Source: Myxococcus stipitatus
GTDB lineage: Bacteria; Myxococcota; Myxococcia; Myxococcales; Myxococcaceae
NCBI RefSeq assembly: GCF_021412625.1
Contig: NZ_JAKCFI010000019.1
Location: 43,526 to 107,525, forward strand
Direction of reading: 5' to 3'
Length of the DNA: 64,000 nucleotides
Below the pieces are notes generated by a model. That model saw nothing but the letters and a program-made list of their open reading frames with translations. It was not told the DNA's origin and did not search any database. Position 1 is the stretch's first letter. Every line of letters starts with the position of its first letter. Shown here piece after piece: positions 17,531 through 26,338 of this stretch. Position numbers and translations under genes: made by a program.

Positions 17531-17803
17531 ATGTCCAAGTTGAGCGCGGTGCTGTGCGGTGTCGCGGTTTCGGTCCTCAGCGCCTGTGGTGGCGCCGAGC
17601 CTCAGGAGGCCGGCGCGGAGGAGGTCGGGTCGACGGAGCAGGCCATCATCTGGGCTTGCGACGGCACCCGTGACTTCGACCGCATCTGGAAGCAGAACGG
17701 CGTCGAGGTGGGTCGCGAGAGCTGCTACTGCGATGGCACCCTCGTCACGTACGGCACCCTGCGAGGCAGCTACACGCAGAACCTAATCCGCTACTGCAAC
17801 TGA
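17531..17803 (+). CDS. Small secreted lipoprotein
   Basis: 90 residues. The signal peptide carries lipobox LSAC (lipid cysteine at 19), then an acidic spacer and STEQAIIWAC. The mature domain of about 50 residues has four further cysteines (WACDG, ESCYCDG, final RYCN), suggesting two disulfides. A CGG-rich leader is followed by GGAG 5 bases before the ATG. It shares its spacer-plus-EQ(A/G)(V/I)I layout with the lipoprotein at 10457. No known function. Confidence 0.72.
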   Translation: MSKLSAVLCGVAVSVLSACGGAEPQEAGAEEVGSTEQAIIWACDGTRDFDRIWKQNGVEVGRESCYCDGTLVTYGTLRGSYTQNLIRYCN

Positions 17804-17812
17804 TGGCCTGTC

Positions 17813-17844
17813 GGGGGCGGCGCTGGCACCCACGCGCCGTCCCC
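17813..17844. terminator. Hairpin between convergent genes
   Basis: Inverted repeat GGGG-g-CGGCGC / GCGCCG-t-CCCC with a 10-base loop, between the lipoprotein gene end (17803) and the exoI end (17900). There is no T-tract. It is a likely bidirectional terminator or 3'-end stabiliser. Confidence 0.45.
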
Positions 17845-17899
17845 GTGTCGGAACGAGGAGCGGTGACTCCCCCCACGGGCCACCTATCCGAGGGCCGCC

Positions 17900-19102
17900 T
17901 CAATCCACCGCCGCGCGCCGGCGGCGCAGGCGCCGCACCTTCTCCACCAGCGTCCCGGGCAGCGCGTACTTCACGGCGTTGCGCGTCTTGCGCGCCAGCT
18001 CCTCGGAGCGACTGAACCATCGCGACGCGCGCGTCCCGGCATGCACTCGCACCGACACGGTGTGCCGCTGCTTCGTCACCCAGTCGGACTTGTAGCGCTC
18101 CGTTCCGCGCAGGAAGTCGTACTCCGTCAGGCCCGCCTCCAGCGCGTCCTTGAAGGTCTCCCCCACCAGCACCAGGCCCACGCTGCGCGAGCGCCAGTCC
18201 GGGTCGTATCCGGACTGGAAGTACACGAAGCCGCGGGCATGGACGAGGCCGTACACCGAGGCCACGGCCCGGCCACCGACCTTCATCGTGTAGAGGCGCA
18301 GCCGACCGCGCTCCGCCAGCAACTGGGTCGCGTCCCGGTGGAACGCCTCCACGCCCGTGCCCTTGATGCCCTGCGAACCACCGTCCTCGGCCCACCGCGA
18401 CGCGTGCAGCCGGAAGAAGTCCGTCATCGGCCCCGCCAGCGCTCCAGGCGCCTCCGTGCGCTCGATGCGGTAGCCCTCCTGCTTCTCCAGCCACTTGCGC
18501 CGACGCAGGTAGTTGTCCCTGCGCCCCGTGCGCTTGAGGAACGCGTCGAAGGACTCGCCTGGAGCGAACGTCTCGTAGGGACAGATGTAGCGCTCGGACA
18601 GGCGCACGTCGTCACCCGAGAAGACCTCGCGCAGCACCTCCACCGTGACGGAGTCGCTCCGCAGGTCGGTCAGGTCCAGCACGTCCCAGTCCTCGCGCAG
18701 CGCCTCCAGCATCCGCGCGAAGACCTGGCCCACCTCCCGCTCCATCCCCCTGCGGGCCACCACGTCCAGGTAGTCGCTGCCCACGTGCGTCTCACCCAGG
18801 AAGCCCAGGCGGCGCACGGGGATGCCGGCCACCCGGCGCGTCTCCAGCCCCAGCGGCCACAGCCCCATCAGCGTCCCCGCCGCGTCCCGCGCGGTGAGGA
18901 CGAAGGGACGCCGCCCCGGCTCGATGCGGCGACACCACGGGTACAGCCACTCCCAGGCGTTGAAGGGCCCGGCGTCGCTCGCGTCGAGCAACGCGTTCCA
19001 CTCCGCCCTCATGCCCGCCAGCGCGGACAGGCTGCCCACGGCGCTCACGTCCAGCCGCCGCTCGGCGCGCGGCCCCTGCTTCAGCTCGTCCTCGCGGATC
19101 AT
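17900..19102 (-). CDS. exoI: ExoI, GNAT/FemAB-like acyltransferase of spore-coat synthesis
   Basis: 400-residue cytoplasmic protein of the GNAT/CelD-type superfamily (Acetyltransf_6). The duplicated GNAT fold spans about residues 20-340, with LDLTDLRSDS in the first half and GRAVASVYGLVHARGFVYFQ plus FLRGTERYKSDWV in the second. Proteins of this type transfer acyl groups to sugars or amino-acyl groups to cell-wall precursors. It is the last gene of the exo operon, 52 bases after exoH, and is distantly similar to ExoG in the same operon. The donor and acceptor are not known from sequence. Confidence 0.85.
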   Translation of the reverse strand: MIREDELKQGPRAERRLDVSAVGSLSALAGMRAEWNALLDASDAGPFNAWEWLYPWCRRIEPGRRPFVLTARDAAGTLMGLWPLGLETRRVAGIPVRRLGFLGETHVGSDYLDVVARRGMEREVGQVFARMLEALREDWDVLDLTDLRSDSVTVEVLREVFSGDDVRLSERYICPYETFAPGESFDAFLKRTGRRDNYLRRRKWLEKQEGYRIERTEAPGALAGPMTDFFRLHASRWAEDGGSQGIKGTGVEAFHRDATQLLAERGRLRLYTMKVGGRAVASVYGLVHARGFVYFQSGYDPDWRSRSVGLVLVGETFKDALEAGLTEYDFLRGTERYKSDWVTKQRHTVSVRVHAGTRASRWFSRSEELARKTRNAVKYALPGTLVEKVRRLRRRRAAVD

Positions 19103-19154
19103 CGCCCCGTCTCTCCCGAGGAGCCCTCACGCCCCTCGCCAATCCGACCCCGCG

Positions 19155-20324
19155 CTACCCCGCGCGCTTGCGCGTGCGCCGGTCCGCCTTCACCGCGTCT
19201 CGCACCACCAGCGCCACGTCCGCCATCACCTCCGGCGACAGGTCCTGGTGACAAGGAATCTCCACGACGCTGCGCCGCAGCTGCGCCACCTCCGGGAACG
19301 CCGCCGCGTCGCACGCGGGATGGAAGCGCTTCCAGAAGTCGATGGCGTCCACGCCCCGGGCCCGCAGCCGCGCCAGCACCTCCGCCTTCTCCTGCACCAC
19401 CAGCGGATAGAACAGCGGACAGGACCCCGGCGGCAGCTGGTTGAACAGCGGCGGCACCACGTCGCGCAGCCGGCCCAGCAGGTAGAAGTAGTTGCGACGA
19501 CGCTTGTCGACGATGGACTCCAGGTCCTGCGCCAGCGCGATGCGCTTCGTCAGCGGGCTCATGCCCAGGTCCACGTGCTTGCGGTCGAAGTGCTGGGTGC
19601 CCGTGGCCACCCGCTCGATGCTCGCCGCCTTCACCGTCCCATGCCCCAGCGCCCGGATGAGGCCCCGCAGCGAGCGGCCCAGCGGCCCACCGCGCAGCTC
19701 CAGGTTCTGGAGCAGCGCGGACGCCGTGTGGCTGAACGTCGAGGCGGACGGCGGCGCCGGAGGCTCCGGCAGGCTGTACTGCCTGGGGCCGTTGATGACC
19801 AGCGCGCCCCCGTTGGGCACGGGCAGCGTCTTGTAGAGGCAGAAGATGCCCACGTCGCCGGTGGTGCCCAGCGGCACGCTCCCGTCCGAGGACAGCAGCG
19901 ACAGCGCGCAGTCCTCGATGAGCACCAGGCCGTGTTCGTCCGCCAGCTCGCGCATCTGCGCCGCGGGGCCCGGGAAGCCCGCGTAGTGTGTCAGGTACAG
20001 CGCCTTCGTCTTGGGGCCGATGCGCCGGGCCACGTCCTCCAGGTCCACGTCCCAGTGGTTGCCCACCCGGTAGAAGCGCGGCGTCGCGCCCGCGTCGACC
20101 AGGGCCTCCACCTCCACCCCGTGGTGGTAGGCCGGCATGAGGACCTCGCCCTGGTCCAACCCCAGCATCTTCACCGTCAGCCAGACGGCGTTGCGCGCGA
20201 AATAGAAGTAGCGCACGTTCGGAGACGAGAACGGCGGCAGCGCCCCGGGCTTCGGACGGGACAGCAACATGCCGGGCCAGAGCGTCGGGAGGGACGGCAC
20301 GAACAACCGCCCCGGGTGCTTCAT
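19155..20324 (-). CDS. exoH: ExoH, DegT/DnrJ/EryC1-type sugar aminotransferase
   Basis: 389 residues. PLP-dependent aminotransferase fold with the Schiff-base lysine in the family position (FCLYKTLPVPNGGAL) and the upstream ALSLLSSDG/IEDCA segment. Such enzymes aminate keto-sugars on nucleotide carriers. The ATG at 20324 overlaps the exoG stop by 4 bases; an ATG 9 bases upstream (20333) is also possible. Within exoA-I, it would supply an amino sugar for the spore coat. Confidence 0.85.
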   Translation of the reverse strand: MKHPGRLFVPSLPTLWPGMLLSRPKPGALPPFSSPNVRYFYFARNAVWLTVKMLGLDQGEVLMPAYHHGVEVEALVDAGATPRFYRVGNHWDVDLEDVARRIGPKTKALYLTHYAGFPGPAAQMRELADEHGLVLIEDCALSLLSSDGSVPLGTTGDVGIFCLYKTLPVPNGGALVINGPRQYSLPEPPAPPSASTFSHTASALLQNLELRGGPLGRSLRGLIRALGHGTVKAASIERVATGTQHFDRKHVDLGMSPLTKRIALAQDLESIVDKRRRNYFYLLGRLRDVVPPLFNQLPPGSCPLFYPLVVQEKAEVLARLRARGVDAIDFWKRFHPACDAAAFPEVAQLRRSVVEIPCHQDLSPEVMADVALVVRDAVKADRRTRKRAG

Positions 20325-21439
20325 CTCTTCCATTTCGACACCACCTCTTTCGCCGCCGGACCCCACCGGAACTTCGCCGCGCACAGCGCGCGACCCAGGG
20401 CGGAGTCGTTGAAGACATAGAGCCAGGTGTGGCGCCGGACCTTGTCCGTCCAGTCCCGCTTCCACACCATGTCCGGTCCCAGGAAGTCGAACTCGCGCAG
20501 CCCCCGGTCGATGCACGTCCCCGCCACCTCGTCGAGGAGCAGCTGTCCGGGACTGCACTCGCGCAGCTGCTCGTCGTAGCCGGGCTTCAGGAGGAAGTAG
20601 CGCTGGCCGTACTCCAGCCCGTAGTGGAACGCCACCGGAAGGCCGTCCAGCCGCAGGAAGTACAGCGCCAGCCGGTTGCGGTAGGCCGCGTCGCGCGCCA
20701 GCTCCGTGTAGAAGCCGCGCGTGCGCGCGTCCTGCGCCATGGCGGTGCCCCGCTCGCCCTTCCAGCCGCTCTGCTCCAGCAGGAAGCCCTCCTCCAGCGC
20801 CCCCTCCAGGCCGAGCCCCCCCTCCACCCGCTCGAAGGTGACGCGCCCCTTCTCCTCGAGCTTGCGCCGCCGCCGCCGGCAGTTCGCCTTGAACTTGGCC
20901 TGGAGCGACGCCAGGAACGCCTCGCGTGACTTCGGCAACGGGATGTAGGGCGACTGGAGCGACTCCCAGGCCCCCACGGGGTTGCCCGCGGAGGCCGCCG
21001 CCGCGTGGAACCGCCAGGCCGCGCCTCCGTCCGGCACGTCCGTCAACCGCAGCACGTCCCAGCCCCTGCGGGCCCGCAGGTGCGCGACGAAGGCGCCAGC
21101 GGCCTCGTCCGGGTCCCGCGCCAGCAGGTCGAAGCGGCACGAGTGCGCGTTGGCCGCGCCGGAGAGCTGCCGCACGGGGACGCCGTACAACGTGGCGCGC
21201 TCCTCCCACAGGGGCAGCGCCGCGCTCAACCGGCCCGCCGCGTCCCGCAGCGTCAGCACGCACAGCCGCGCCCCCGGGGCGAAGTTGTCCAGCCAGACGC
21301 GCAGGAACTCGTGGCGGTAGAACACCTCGTCGGAGGTGGCCTCCACGAGCGCGTTCCACTCCGACTCCAGGGCCATGAAGGCCGCCCGGTCATCGACCTC
21401 GATGACGCGCGGCCCGGGTCTGCTCAGGATTGCTTCCAT
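20321..21439 (-). CDS. exoG: ExoG, GNAT/FemAB-like acyltransferase of spore-coat synthesis
   Basis: 372 residues from the ATG at 21439, which gives the natural N-terminus MEAILSRPGPRVIEV; the ribosome-binding site is weak, so the start is uncertain. Double GNAT fold: FRHEFL/LCVLTLRDAAGRLSAALPL in the first half; LDGLPVAFHYGLEYGQRYFL and FDFLGPDMVWKRDW in the second. The last motif matches the FLRGTERYKSDW of ExoI, so the two are paralogues. It would N- or O-acylate spore-coat sugars. Confidence 0.83.
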   Translation of the reverse strand: MEAILSRPGPRVIEVDDRAAFMALESEWNALVEATSDEVFYRHEFLRVWLDNFAPGARLCVLTLRDAAGRLSAALPLWEERATLYGVPVRQLSGAANAHSCRFDLLARDPDEAAGAFVAHLRARRGWDVLRLTDVPDGGAAWRFHAAAASAGNPVGAWESLQSPYIPLPKSREAFLASLQAKFKANCRRRRRKLEEKGRVTFERVEGGLGLEGALEEGFLLEQSGWKGERGTAMAQDARTRGFYTELARDAAYRNRLALYFLRLDGLPVAFHYGLEYGQRYFLLKPGYDEQLRECSPGQLLLDEVAGTCIDRGLREFDFLGPDMVWKRDWTDKVRRHTWLYVFNDSALGRALCAAKFRWGPAAKEVVSKWKR

Positions 21440-21474
21440 GTTCGGGCGCCCAAGGTGGTGATGGGGGTGCGCGG

Positions 21475-22566
21475 CTACAAGCCACTGCGGGCCATCTTCA
21501 GCAGGCACGCGGCGACCTTGCGGCTGTCGTGTCGGATCCTGGACCCCTCCTTGAGCAGATCCGCCCGCACCGGCACCACGCCCGCCGCGATGAGCTCGCG
21601 CGAGTCCACCGACACCGGGAAGGAGCCGCGCCGGCCGTAGCGCTTCATGGCCTCCGGCGACGGCACCGTGCCGTTGACGAGCACCGCGTCCAGCACCGGC
21701 CCCACGTGCTCCCTCACGGCGAGCACATGGTCCAGGCAGGACATGCCGTCCGTCTCCCCCGGCTGCGTCATGAGGTTGGAGACCAGCACCTTCAGGGCCC
21801 GCGACTCCTTGAGCGCCTGGGCCACGCCGTCCACCAGCATGTTGGGCAGCAGGCTCGAGTACAGCGACCCCGGGCCGATGGCCACCAGGTCCGCGGTGTA
21901 GATGGCCTCCAGCAGCCCCTCCACGGGCGGAGGCGAGCGGGGGCTCAACGACACCCGGCGCACGCGCCCCTGCGCGCGGCAGATGTTGCGCTCCCCCACC
22001 ACCTCCGTGTCGTCATGCATCTGCGCCACCAGCTGCACCGACGCCAGCGTCGACGGCAGCACCCGCCCGCGCGCGCCCAGCAGCTCGCCGGACATTCGCA
22101 CCGCCTCCATGAAGTCGCCCTTCAGCTCCGCCAGCGCGGCGATGAGCAGGTTGCCCACCGCGTGGCCGGCCAGGCCCCGCGCGCCCCCGAAGCGGAACTG
22201 GAACACCTCCTTGAGCGCGCTGCGCCCGCCGGCGAGCGCCACCAGGCAGTTGCGGATGTCCCCCGGCGGCAGGGCCCCGTGCAGCCGGCGCAGGCGCCCG
22301 GAGCTGCCGCCATCGTCGCTCATCGCCACGACGGCGGTGATGTCCACGCCCGGGTCGCCCGGCTTCGGCGCGGCGCGCCGGGCCAGCCCCCGCAGCACCA
22401 TGGGCAGCCCCGTGCCCCCGCCAATCGCGACGATGCGCGTGGGACGCTCCAGGTGTGGCTGGAGCAGCTCGTTGCGTTCGGCCTCCCGCTCCCGCTCGCG
22501 CAGCCTGCGGGCCCGGGCCTCCTCCCACGACTCCGGGAGCGGCGAATCCATGTCCATTCCCACCAT
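21475..22566 (-). CDS. exoF: ExoF, YvcK/CofD-family protein
   Basis: 363 residues. Rossmann-like YvcK/CofD fold with the nucleotide loop IVAIGGGTGLPMVLRGL, VAMSDDGGSSGRLR and DLVAIGPGSLYSSLLPN. YvcK proteins bind UDP-sugars such as UDP-GlcNAc and control carbon and envelope metabolism, while CofD transfers phospholactate. Here the operon context suggests sensing or use of a UDP-sugar for the spore coat. Several in-frame ATGs exist (22584, 22566, 22557); 22566 follows a GGGGGTT sequence. exoG starts 35 bases downstream. Confidence 0.82.
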   Translation of the reverse strand: MVGMDMDSPLPESWEEARARRLREREREAERNELLQPHLERPTRIVAIGGGTGLPMVLRGLARRAAPKPGDPGVDITAVVAMSDDGGSSGRLRRLHGALPPGDIRNCLVALAGGRSALKEVFQFRFGGARGLAGHAVGNLLIAALAELKGDFMEAVRMSGELLGARGRVLPSTLASVQLVAQMHDDTEVVGERNICRAQGRVRRVSLSPRSPPPVEGLLEAIYTADLVAIGPGSLYSSLLPNMLVDGVAQALKESRALKVLVSNLMTQPGETDGMSCLDHVLAVREHVGPVLDAVLVNGTVPSPEAMKRYGRRGSFPVSVDSRELIAAGVVPVRADLLKEGSRIRHDSRKVAACLLKMARSGL

Positions 22567-22620
22567 GTCCCAACCCCCATCCACGACGCCCGACCCGCCA
22601 CCCCTGGCGGGCCCCCGCCC

Positions 22621-22641
22621 GGCCTCCCGCCCCAGGAGGCC
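22621..22641. repeat. Inverted repeat between exoE and exoF
   Basis: GGCCTCC-N7-GGAGGCC, a perfect 7-bp stem, in the 90-base gap after the exoE stop. No T-tract. It is a possible transcript-processing or stability element within the operon. Confidence 0.4.
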
Positions 22642-22656
22642 AGTCAGGTGGTGTTC

Positions 22657-24027
22657 CTACCGAGCCCCACGCCCGAGCAAGACATGCCTCACGGTGTGGA
22701 AGATGATTCCCATGTCCAGGAACAACGAACCGTTCTTCACGTAGTACAGGTCGAACTCCAGCTTGTTGCGCGCGTCCTCCACGGAAGCCCCATAGGGGTA
22801 GCGGATCTGCGCCCAGCCGGTCAGCCCCGGCTTCACGGCCTCGCGCAGCCCGTAGAACGGAATCTGTTGCTTGAGCTGTGCCACGAAGACCGGCCGCTCG
22901 GGCCGGGGTCCCACGAAGCTCATCTCCCCCATCAAGACGTTGAACACCTGGGGAATCTCGTCGATGCGCGTGCGCCGGATGAAGCGCCCCACCCGAGTGA
23001 CGCGGTCGTCGTTGGCCCGCGCCCACACCGCGCCGTTCTTCTCCGCGTCCGTGCGCATGCTGCGGAACTTCCACAGGTGGTACGTCGCCCCGAGCCGGCC
23101 CGTGCGCTCCTGCCGGTAGAAGACGGGCCCCCTCGAGTCGAGCTTGATGGCCACCGCCACCAGCAGCAGGAAGGGCGCGGACAGCCCGAGCAGCAGCGAG
23201 GCCACGGCCAGGTCGAACGCCCGCTTGAGCGCCCGCCGCAGCGGCGACACCGTCAGCTCGTCCGCGAACGCGAAGTCGCTCGCCCGCAGGAACTGCACCG
23301 GGATGCGCCGCAGCACCCGCTCGCAGAAGCCCGTCGCGTCGTAGACGCGCCGCCCCTGGAGCCTGCACGCCAGCAGCGACTCCACCCAGTTCACCCCACC
23401 GCGCATGTCGTCCGCGGCTTGCACGACGAAGGCCGCGCCCAGCCGGGCCGCGAGCTGGTCGAGCGGCTCGTCGAGCGCCGTCGGGTCCACCATGGCCACG
23501 ACGCGGTAGCTGCCCTCGCCGCCCGCCTCGATGGCGGTCGCCACCGCGCGGGCCTTGAGGCCATCCCCCACGATGAGGACGTCATGCGGCGCGCCCACCA
23601 GGGCGCGGATGGACACGCGCACCACCAGGGTGCCCGCCAGCGCGCCCATGGCCCCGCCCAGCAGGGCGCCGGGTGGCAGCGCCACCGGCAGCACCAGCGG
23701 CACCACCAGCATCACCCCTCCGGCCACCATCGCCGTGACGCCCGCCGCCTTGAGGAAGCGGTAGCCGCGGGTCCGGTCCTCCGCGGCGATGCGCAGGTCG
23801 TACAGGTCCAGCAGGTACAGCGTGAACTGGAAGGTGACGACGAAGGCGGCGCCCAGCCCCAGCAGCGTGGGCCACAGCGTCGACAACGGCGGCCGCGTGC
23901 CCGCAGGCGCGAAGAGAGCCGCACAGGCGGCCGCGCCCATCACGCAAGCCAGTGCGATCGCCGAACTCTCGGCAAGGAAGAATGTCAGCTTCTTGGCTGA
24001 AAAATAGTGGTGAAAAACCCGGAGCAC
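22657..24027 (-). CDS. exoE: ExoE, polyisoprenyl-phosphate hexose-1-phosphate transferase
   Basis: 456 residues, WbaP/PHPT family, the enzyme that starts the lipid-linked repeat unit. Four N-terminal helices (about 20-130) and a Rossmann-like loop (VLIVGDGLKARAVATAIEAG) precede the C-terminal catalytic domain. That domain has KRAFDLAVASLLL, the LWKFRSMRTDAE motif, the RVGRFIRRTRIDEIPQVFNV stretch and VKPGLTGWAQ. GTG at 24027 is preferred because GGAGG lies 8 bases upstream and it yields MLRVFHHYFSAKKL. A 17-bp stem hairpin lies between exoD and this gene. Confidence 0.9.
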   Translation of the reverse strand: MLRVFHHYFSAKKLTFFLAESSAIALACVMGAAACAALFAPAGTRPPLSTLWPTLLGLGAAFVVTFQFTLYLLDLYDLRIAAEDRTRGYRFLKAAGVTAMVAGGVMLVVPLVLPVALPPGALLGGAMGALAGTLVVRVSIRALVGAPHDVLIVGDGLKARAVATAIEAGGEGSYRVVAMVDPTALDEPLDQLAARLGAAFVVQAADDMRGGVNWVESLLACRLQGRRVYDATGFCERVLRRIPVQFLRASDFAFADELTVSPLRRALKRAFDLAVASLLLGLSAPFLLLVAVAIKLDSRGPVFYRQERTGRLGATYHLWKFRSMRTDAEKNGAVWARANDDRVTRVGRFIRRTRIDEIPQVFNVLMGEMSFVGPRPERPVFVAQLKQQIPFYGLREAVKPGLTGWAQIRYPYGASVEDARNKLEFDLYYVKNGSLFLDMGIIFHTVRHVLLGRGAR

Positions 24028-24077
24028 GTGCCCCTCCGACCAACCCGCCCGACCCACGAACGACCCCACGACACCTC

Positions 24078-24119
24078 ACCTCCGCCCCTCTCCCGGTGAC
24101 GGGAGGCCGGGGCGGAGGT
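24078..24119. repeat. Long hairpin between exoD and exoE
   Basis: ACCTCCGCCCC-T-CTCCCG / GTGA loop / CGGGAG-GCC-GGGGCGGAGGT: two perfect stem blocks (6 and 11 bp) separated by a small asymmetric bulge. It begins 8 bases after the exoD stop and ends about 50 bases before the exoE GTG. No U-tract follows on the operon strand, so a full terminator is unlikely. Confidence 0.6.
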
Positions 24120-24127
24120 CACCACCG

Positions 24128-24868
24128 CTACCGCTGCTTCTCGTAGTTCTTCAGGTATGGCGTCGCCTGCAGCTCGGCGCCATTGAGCACGCAACCGAGG
24201 ATGGGCGCGCCCGCAAGCTGCTCCACCGCCTGGTGGACCGTCTTGCCCGGTGTCACGTTGGCCCGGATGACCATCAACAGGCCGTCCACCTGGTGGCCGA
24301 GGATGGCCGCGTCCGCGAACGGGAGCGTGGGCGGCAGGTCGACGTACACCTCGTCGAAGCCGTCACGCACCGCCTTGAGGAACTGCTTCATCCGGGGGCT
24401 GGCCAGCACCTGCGACGGCTCCTCCGGCGTGGCGCCGGCGGGGATGAGCGCCAGGCGCGTGGCGTGGAAGCGGCGCACCACGTCCCGAACCTCCACCTCC
24501 CCTGAGAGCAGCTCCGCCAGGCCCGTCTTGTTGCGCACCCCCAGCGTCGCCGCCACGCCGCCGCGCCGCAGGTCCGCGTCCACCAGGAGGATGCGCCGGT
24601 CGGGGTTCGCCCGCGCCGCCGCCATCGCCAGGTTGACGCTCGTCACCGTCTTGCCCTCCCCCGGCATCGCCGAGGTGAGCGCGACCACCTTCATGGGCCG
24701 CAGCTCCCGCATCCGCTCCAACCGGTAGTACAGGCTGCGGTACTGCTCCGCCGCCGCCGAAGCCGGCGCCGTGAGTGTCACCACCCGGCGGTCCACCGAA
24801 TTCGGATTCGTCGCGTTGTCATCCACGCGGGGGAGGAAGTTGCCCGCCCGCTCCATCGTCTGGTCCAT
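24128..24868 (-). CDS. exoD: ExoD (BtkA-like) bacterial tyrosine kinase
   Basis: 246-residue cytoplasmic BY-kinase. Walker A SAMPGEGKTVTSVN (about residues 65-78), Walker A' ILLVDADLRR and Walker B-like VYVDLPPTLPFAD are present. The C-terminus holds tyrosines (TPYLKNYEKQR) for autophosphorylation, although it is only a short cluster. It works with the separate Wzc-like ExoC, encoded 27 bases upstream, to control chain length and export. The M. xanthus orthologue is the kinase called BtkA. Confidence 0.9.
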   Translation of the reverse strand: MDQTMERAGNFLPRVDDNATNPNSVDRRVVTLTAPASAAAEQYRSLYYRLERMRELRPMKVVALTSAMPGEGKTVTSVNLAMAAARANPDRRILLVDADLRRGGVAATLGVRNKTGLAELLSGEVEVRDVVRRFHATRLALIPAGATPEEPSQVLASPRMKQFLKAVRDGFDEVYVDLPPTLPFADAAILGHQVDGLLMVIRANVTPGKTVHQAVEQLAGAPILGCVLNGAELQATPYLKNYEKQR

Positions 24869-24895
24869 GTCCGCCTTCCGTCCTTTCCGTGGGTG

Positions 24896-26305
24896 TCAGT
24901 TCAATGAGGTGGGGGTCTGCACGTTGTTGCGAGTCCCCGAAGACGGCATCAGCACGCGCTTCTCCGTCTTGCCCTGCATGTCCGGCACCACCGCCAGCAC
25001 CGGGAGCGTCAGCCGCTGGCGCACCTCCGTCCCATCGCGCAGGCTGTCATCCCGCATCTCCAACATCGCGCCCGTCAGCACCCCCAGCCCCAGCGCCACC
25101 AGCAGGGCGATGAGCATCCCCGTCATCCGGTCCGGCCGCGCCGGCGTCACCGGCACGCCCGCCGGGGAGATGACGTTGAACAGGCTCTGCGCGCTCTTGG
25201 CCTCGAGCTCCTGGGCGATCTCCGCCTCCACCTTGCGGCTCACCACGCTCTGGTACTTGGTGCGGGCGATTTCATAGTCGCGGTTCATCACCCCCAGCTC
25301 GTGCGCCCACTTCGGCGTGTTGTTCAGCCGCGACTGGTACGCCTCCGCCTTCTGCTGCAGGTCGACGATCTCCTTCTGGATGTTGGCGATGAGCCCGGCC
25401 ACCCTTGCGCGCTCGGCGCGCTCGGCCCACAGCCGCCCCTCCGCCTCCTTGCGCCGCGCGGCCATGCCGTCCAGCTCCGCCTGCATGCGCTTGATCTCCG
25501 GGTGGTCCTCCGTCCAGTTGGTGCGCGCGCTCACCAGCGCCCGCGTCAGCCCGTTCTCCGCGGCCTCCAGGCGGCCGGCCTCGCTGTCCACCGCGTTGCG
25601 GGCCCGCGCCAGGTCGGACCGGCGCGCCTCCGCCACGCGCAGCTCCTCCGACTTCGTCTGCAGCTCGTGCGACACGCGCTCGAGCCCCCGCATGTTCATC
25701 TCCAGCTGCTCGGGCAGCTCGCCCAGATGGTCCACCTTGAACTGGGCGATCCGCTTCTCCCAGCTGGAGACCGCCTTGCCCATCTGCGACATCTCCTCGT
25801 TGAAGAGGTCCGTGGCGCGAGCCGCCTGCGCCTTGCGGATCTTCAGCGTCTCCTCGGCGAAGATGGTCGGCAGGCGGTTGGTCACCTGCGCGGCCACCTG
25901 GGGATCCCGGTTCGCGTAGGTGAGCTCGAAGGCCGTCTCACCCTCCACGCGCACCGTCAGGTCCTTGCGCATCTGCGCGACGGCCGCCTCCATGCCCTTC
26001 TCGGACACGATGTCCGGGTAGAGGTTCATCTCCTCGATGGCCTTCTGGAGCACGGGGCGCGCCATGAGTTCCTGGCGCACGGTGAGCAGTCGTTGCTCGA
26101 TGAGCTCGCTCACCGTTCGCTGCACCATCTCCTCTCCTGGCCGTTGCGGTTCCACCCGGACCACCACGGACGCCTCATACACGCTCGGCCGGGTCATCAC
26201 GATGGCCGCGCCCACCGCGAAGACCGCTGCTGCGATGGCCCCCACCAGCGCCTTGCGGCGCCAGAGGGCGGCCAGCAGCTGATCCGCCGTCATCCCACGC
26301 TCCAT
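24896..26305 (-). CDS. exoC: ExoC, Wzc-type chain-length determinant (co-polymerase) without kinase domain
   Basis: 469 residues. Inner-membrane polysaccharide co-polymerase with an N-terminal Wzz domain, TM1 (about 22-42, LVGAIAAAVFAVGAAIV) and TM2 (about 415-435). A long periplasmic coiled coil lies between (about 150-370, with repeated heptads such as LEMNMRGLERVSHELQTKSE). TM2 is preceded by a proline-rich ISPAGVPVTPARPD motif. The kinase is a separate gene, exoD. ATG at 26305 has GGAGGAGGAG upstream; the GTG 27 bases earlier has none. Confidence 0.9.
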   Translation of the reverse strand: MERGMTADQLLAALWRRKALVGAIAAAVFAVGAAIVMTRPSVYEASVVVRVEPQRPGEEMVQRTVSELIEQRLLTVRQELMARPVLQKAIEEMNLYPDIVSEKGMEAAVAQMRKDLTVRVEGETAFELTYANRDPQVAAQVTNRLPTIFAEETLKIRKAQAARATDLFNEEMSQMGKAVSSWEKRIAQFKVDHLGELPEQLEMNMRGLERVSHELQTKSEELRVAEARRSDLARARNAVDSEAGRLEAAENGLTRALVSARTNWTEDHPEIKRMQAELDGMAARRKEAEGRLWAERAERARVAGLIANIQKEIVDLQQKAEAYQSRLNNTPKWAHELGVMNRDYEIARTKYQSVVSRKVEAEIAQELEAKSAQSLFNVISPAGVPVTPARPDRMTGMLIALLVALGLGVLTGAMLEMRDDSLRDGTEVRQRLTLPVLAVVPDMQGKTEKRVLMPSSGTRNNVQTPTSLN

Positions 26306-26338
26306 GTTCCGCTCCTCCTCCAACCCACTCACGTGTTG

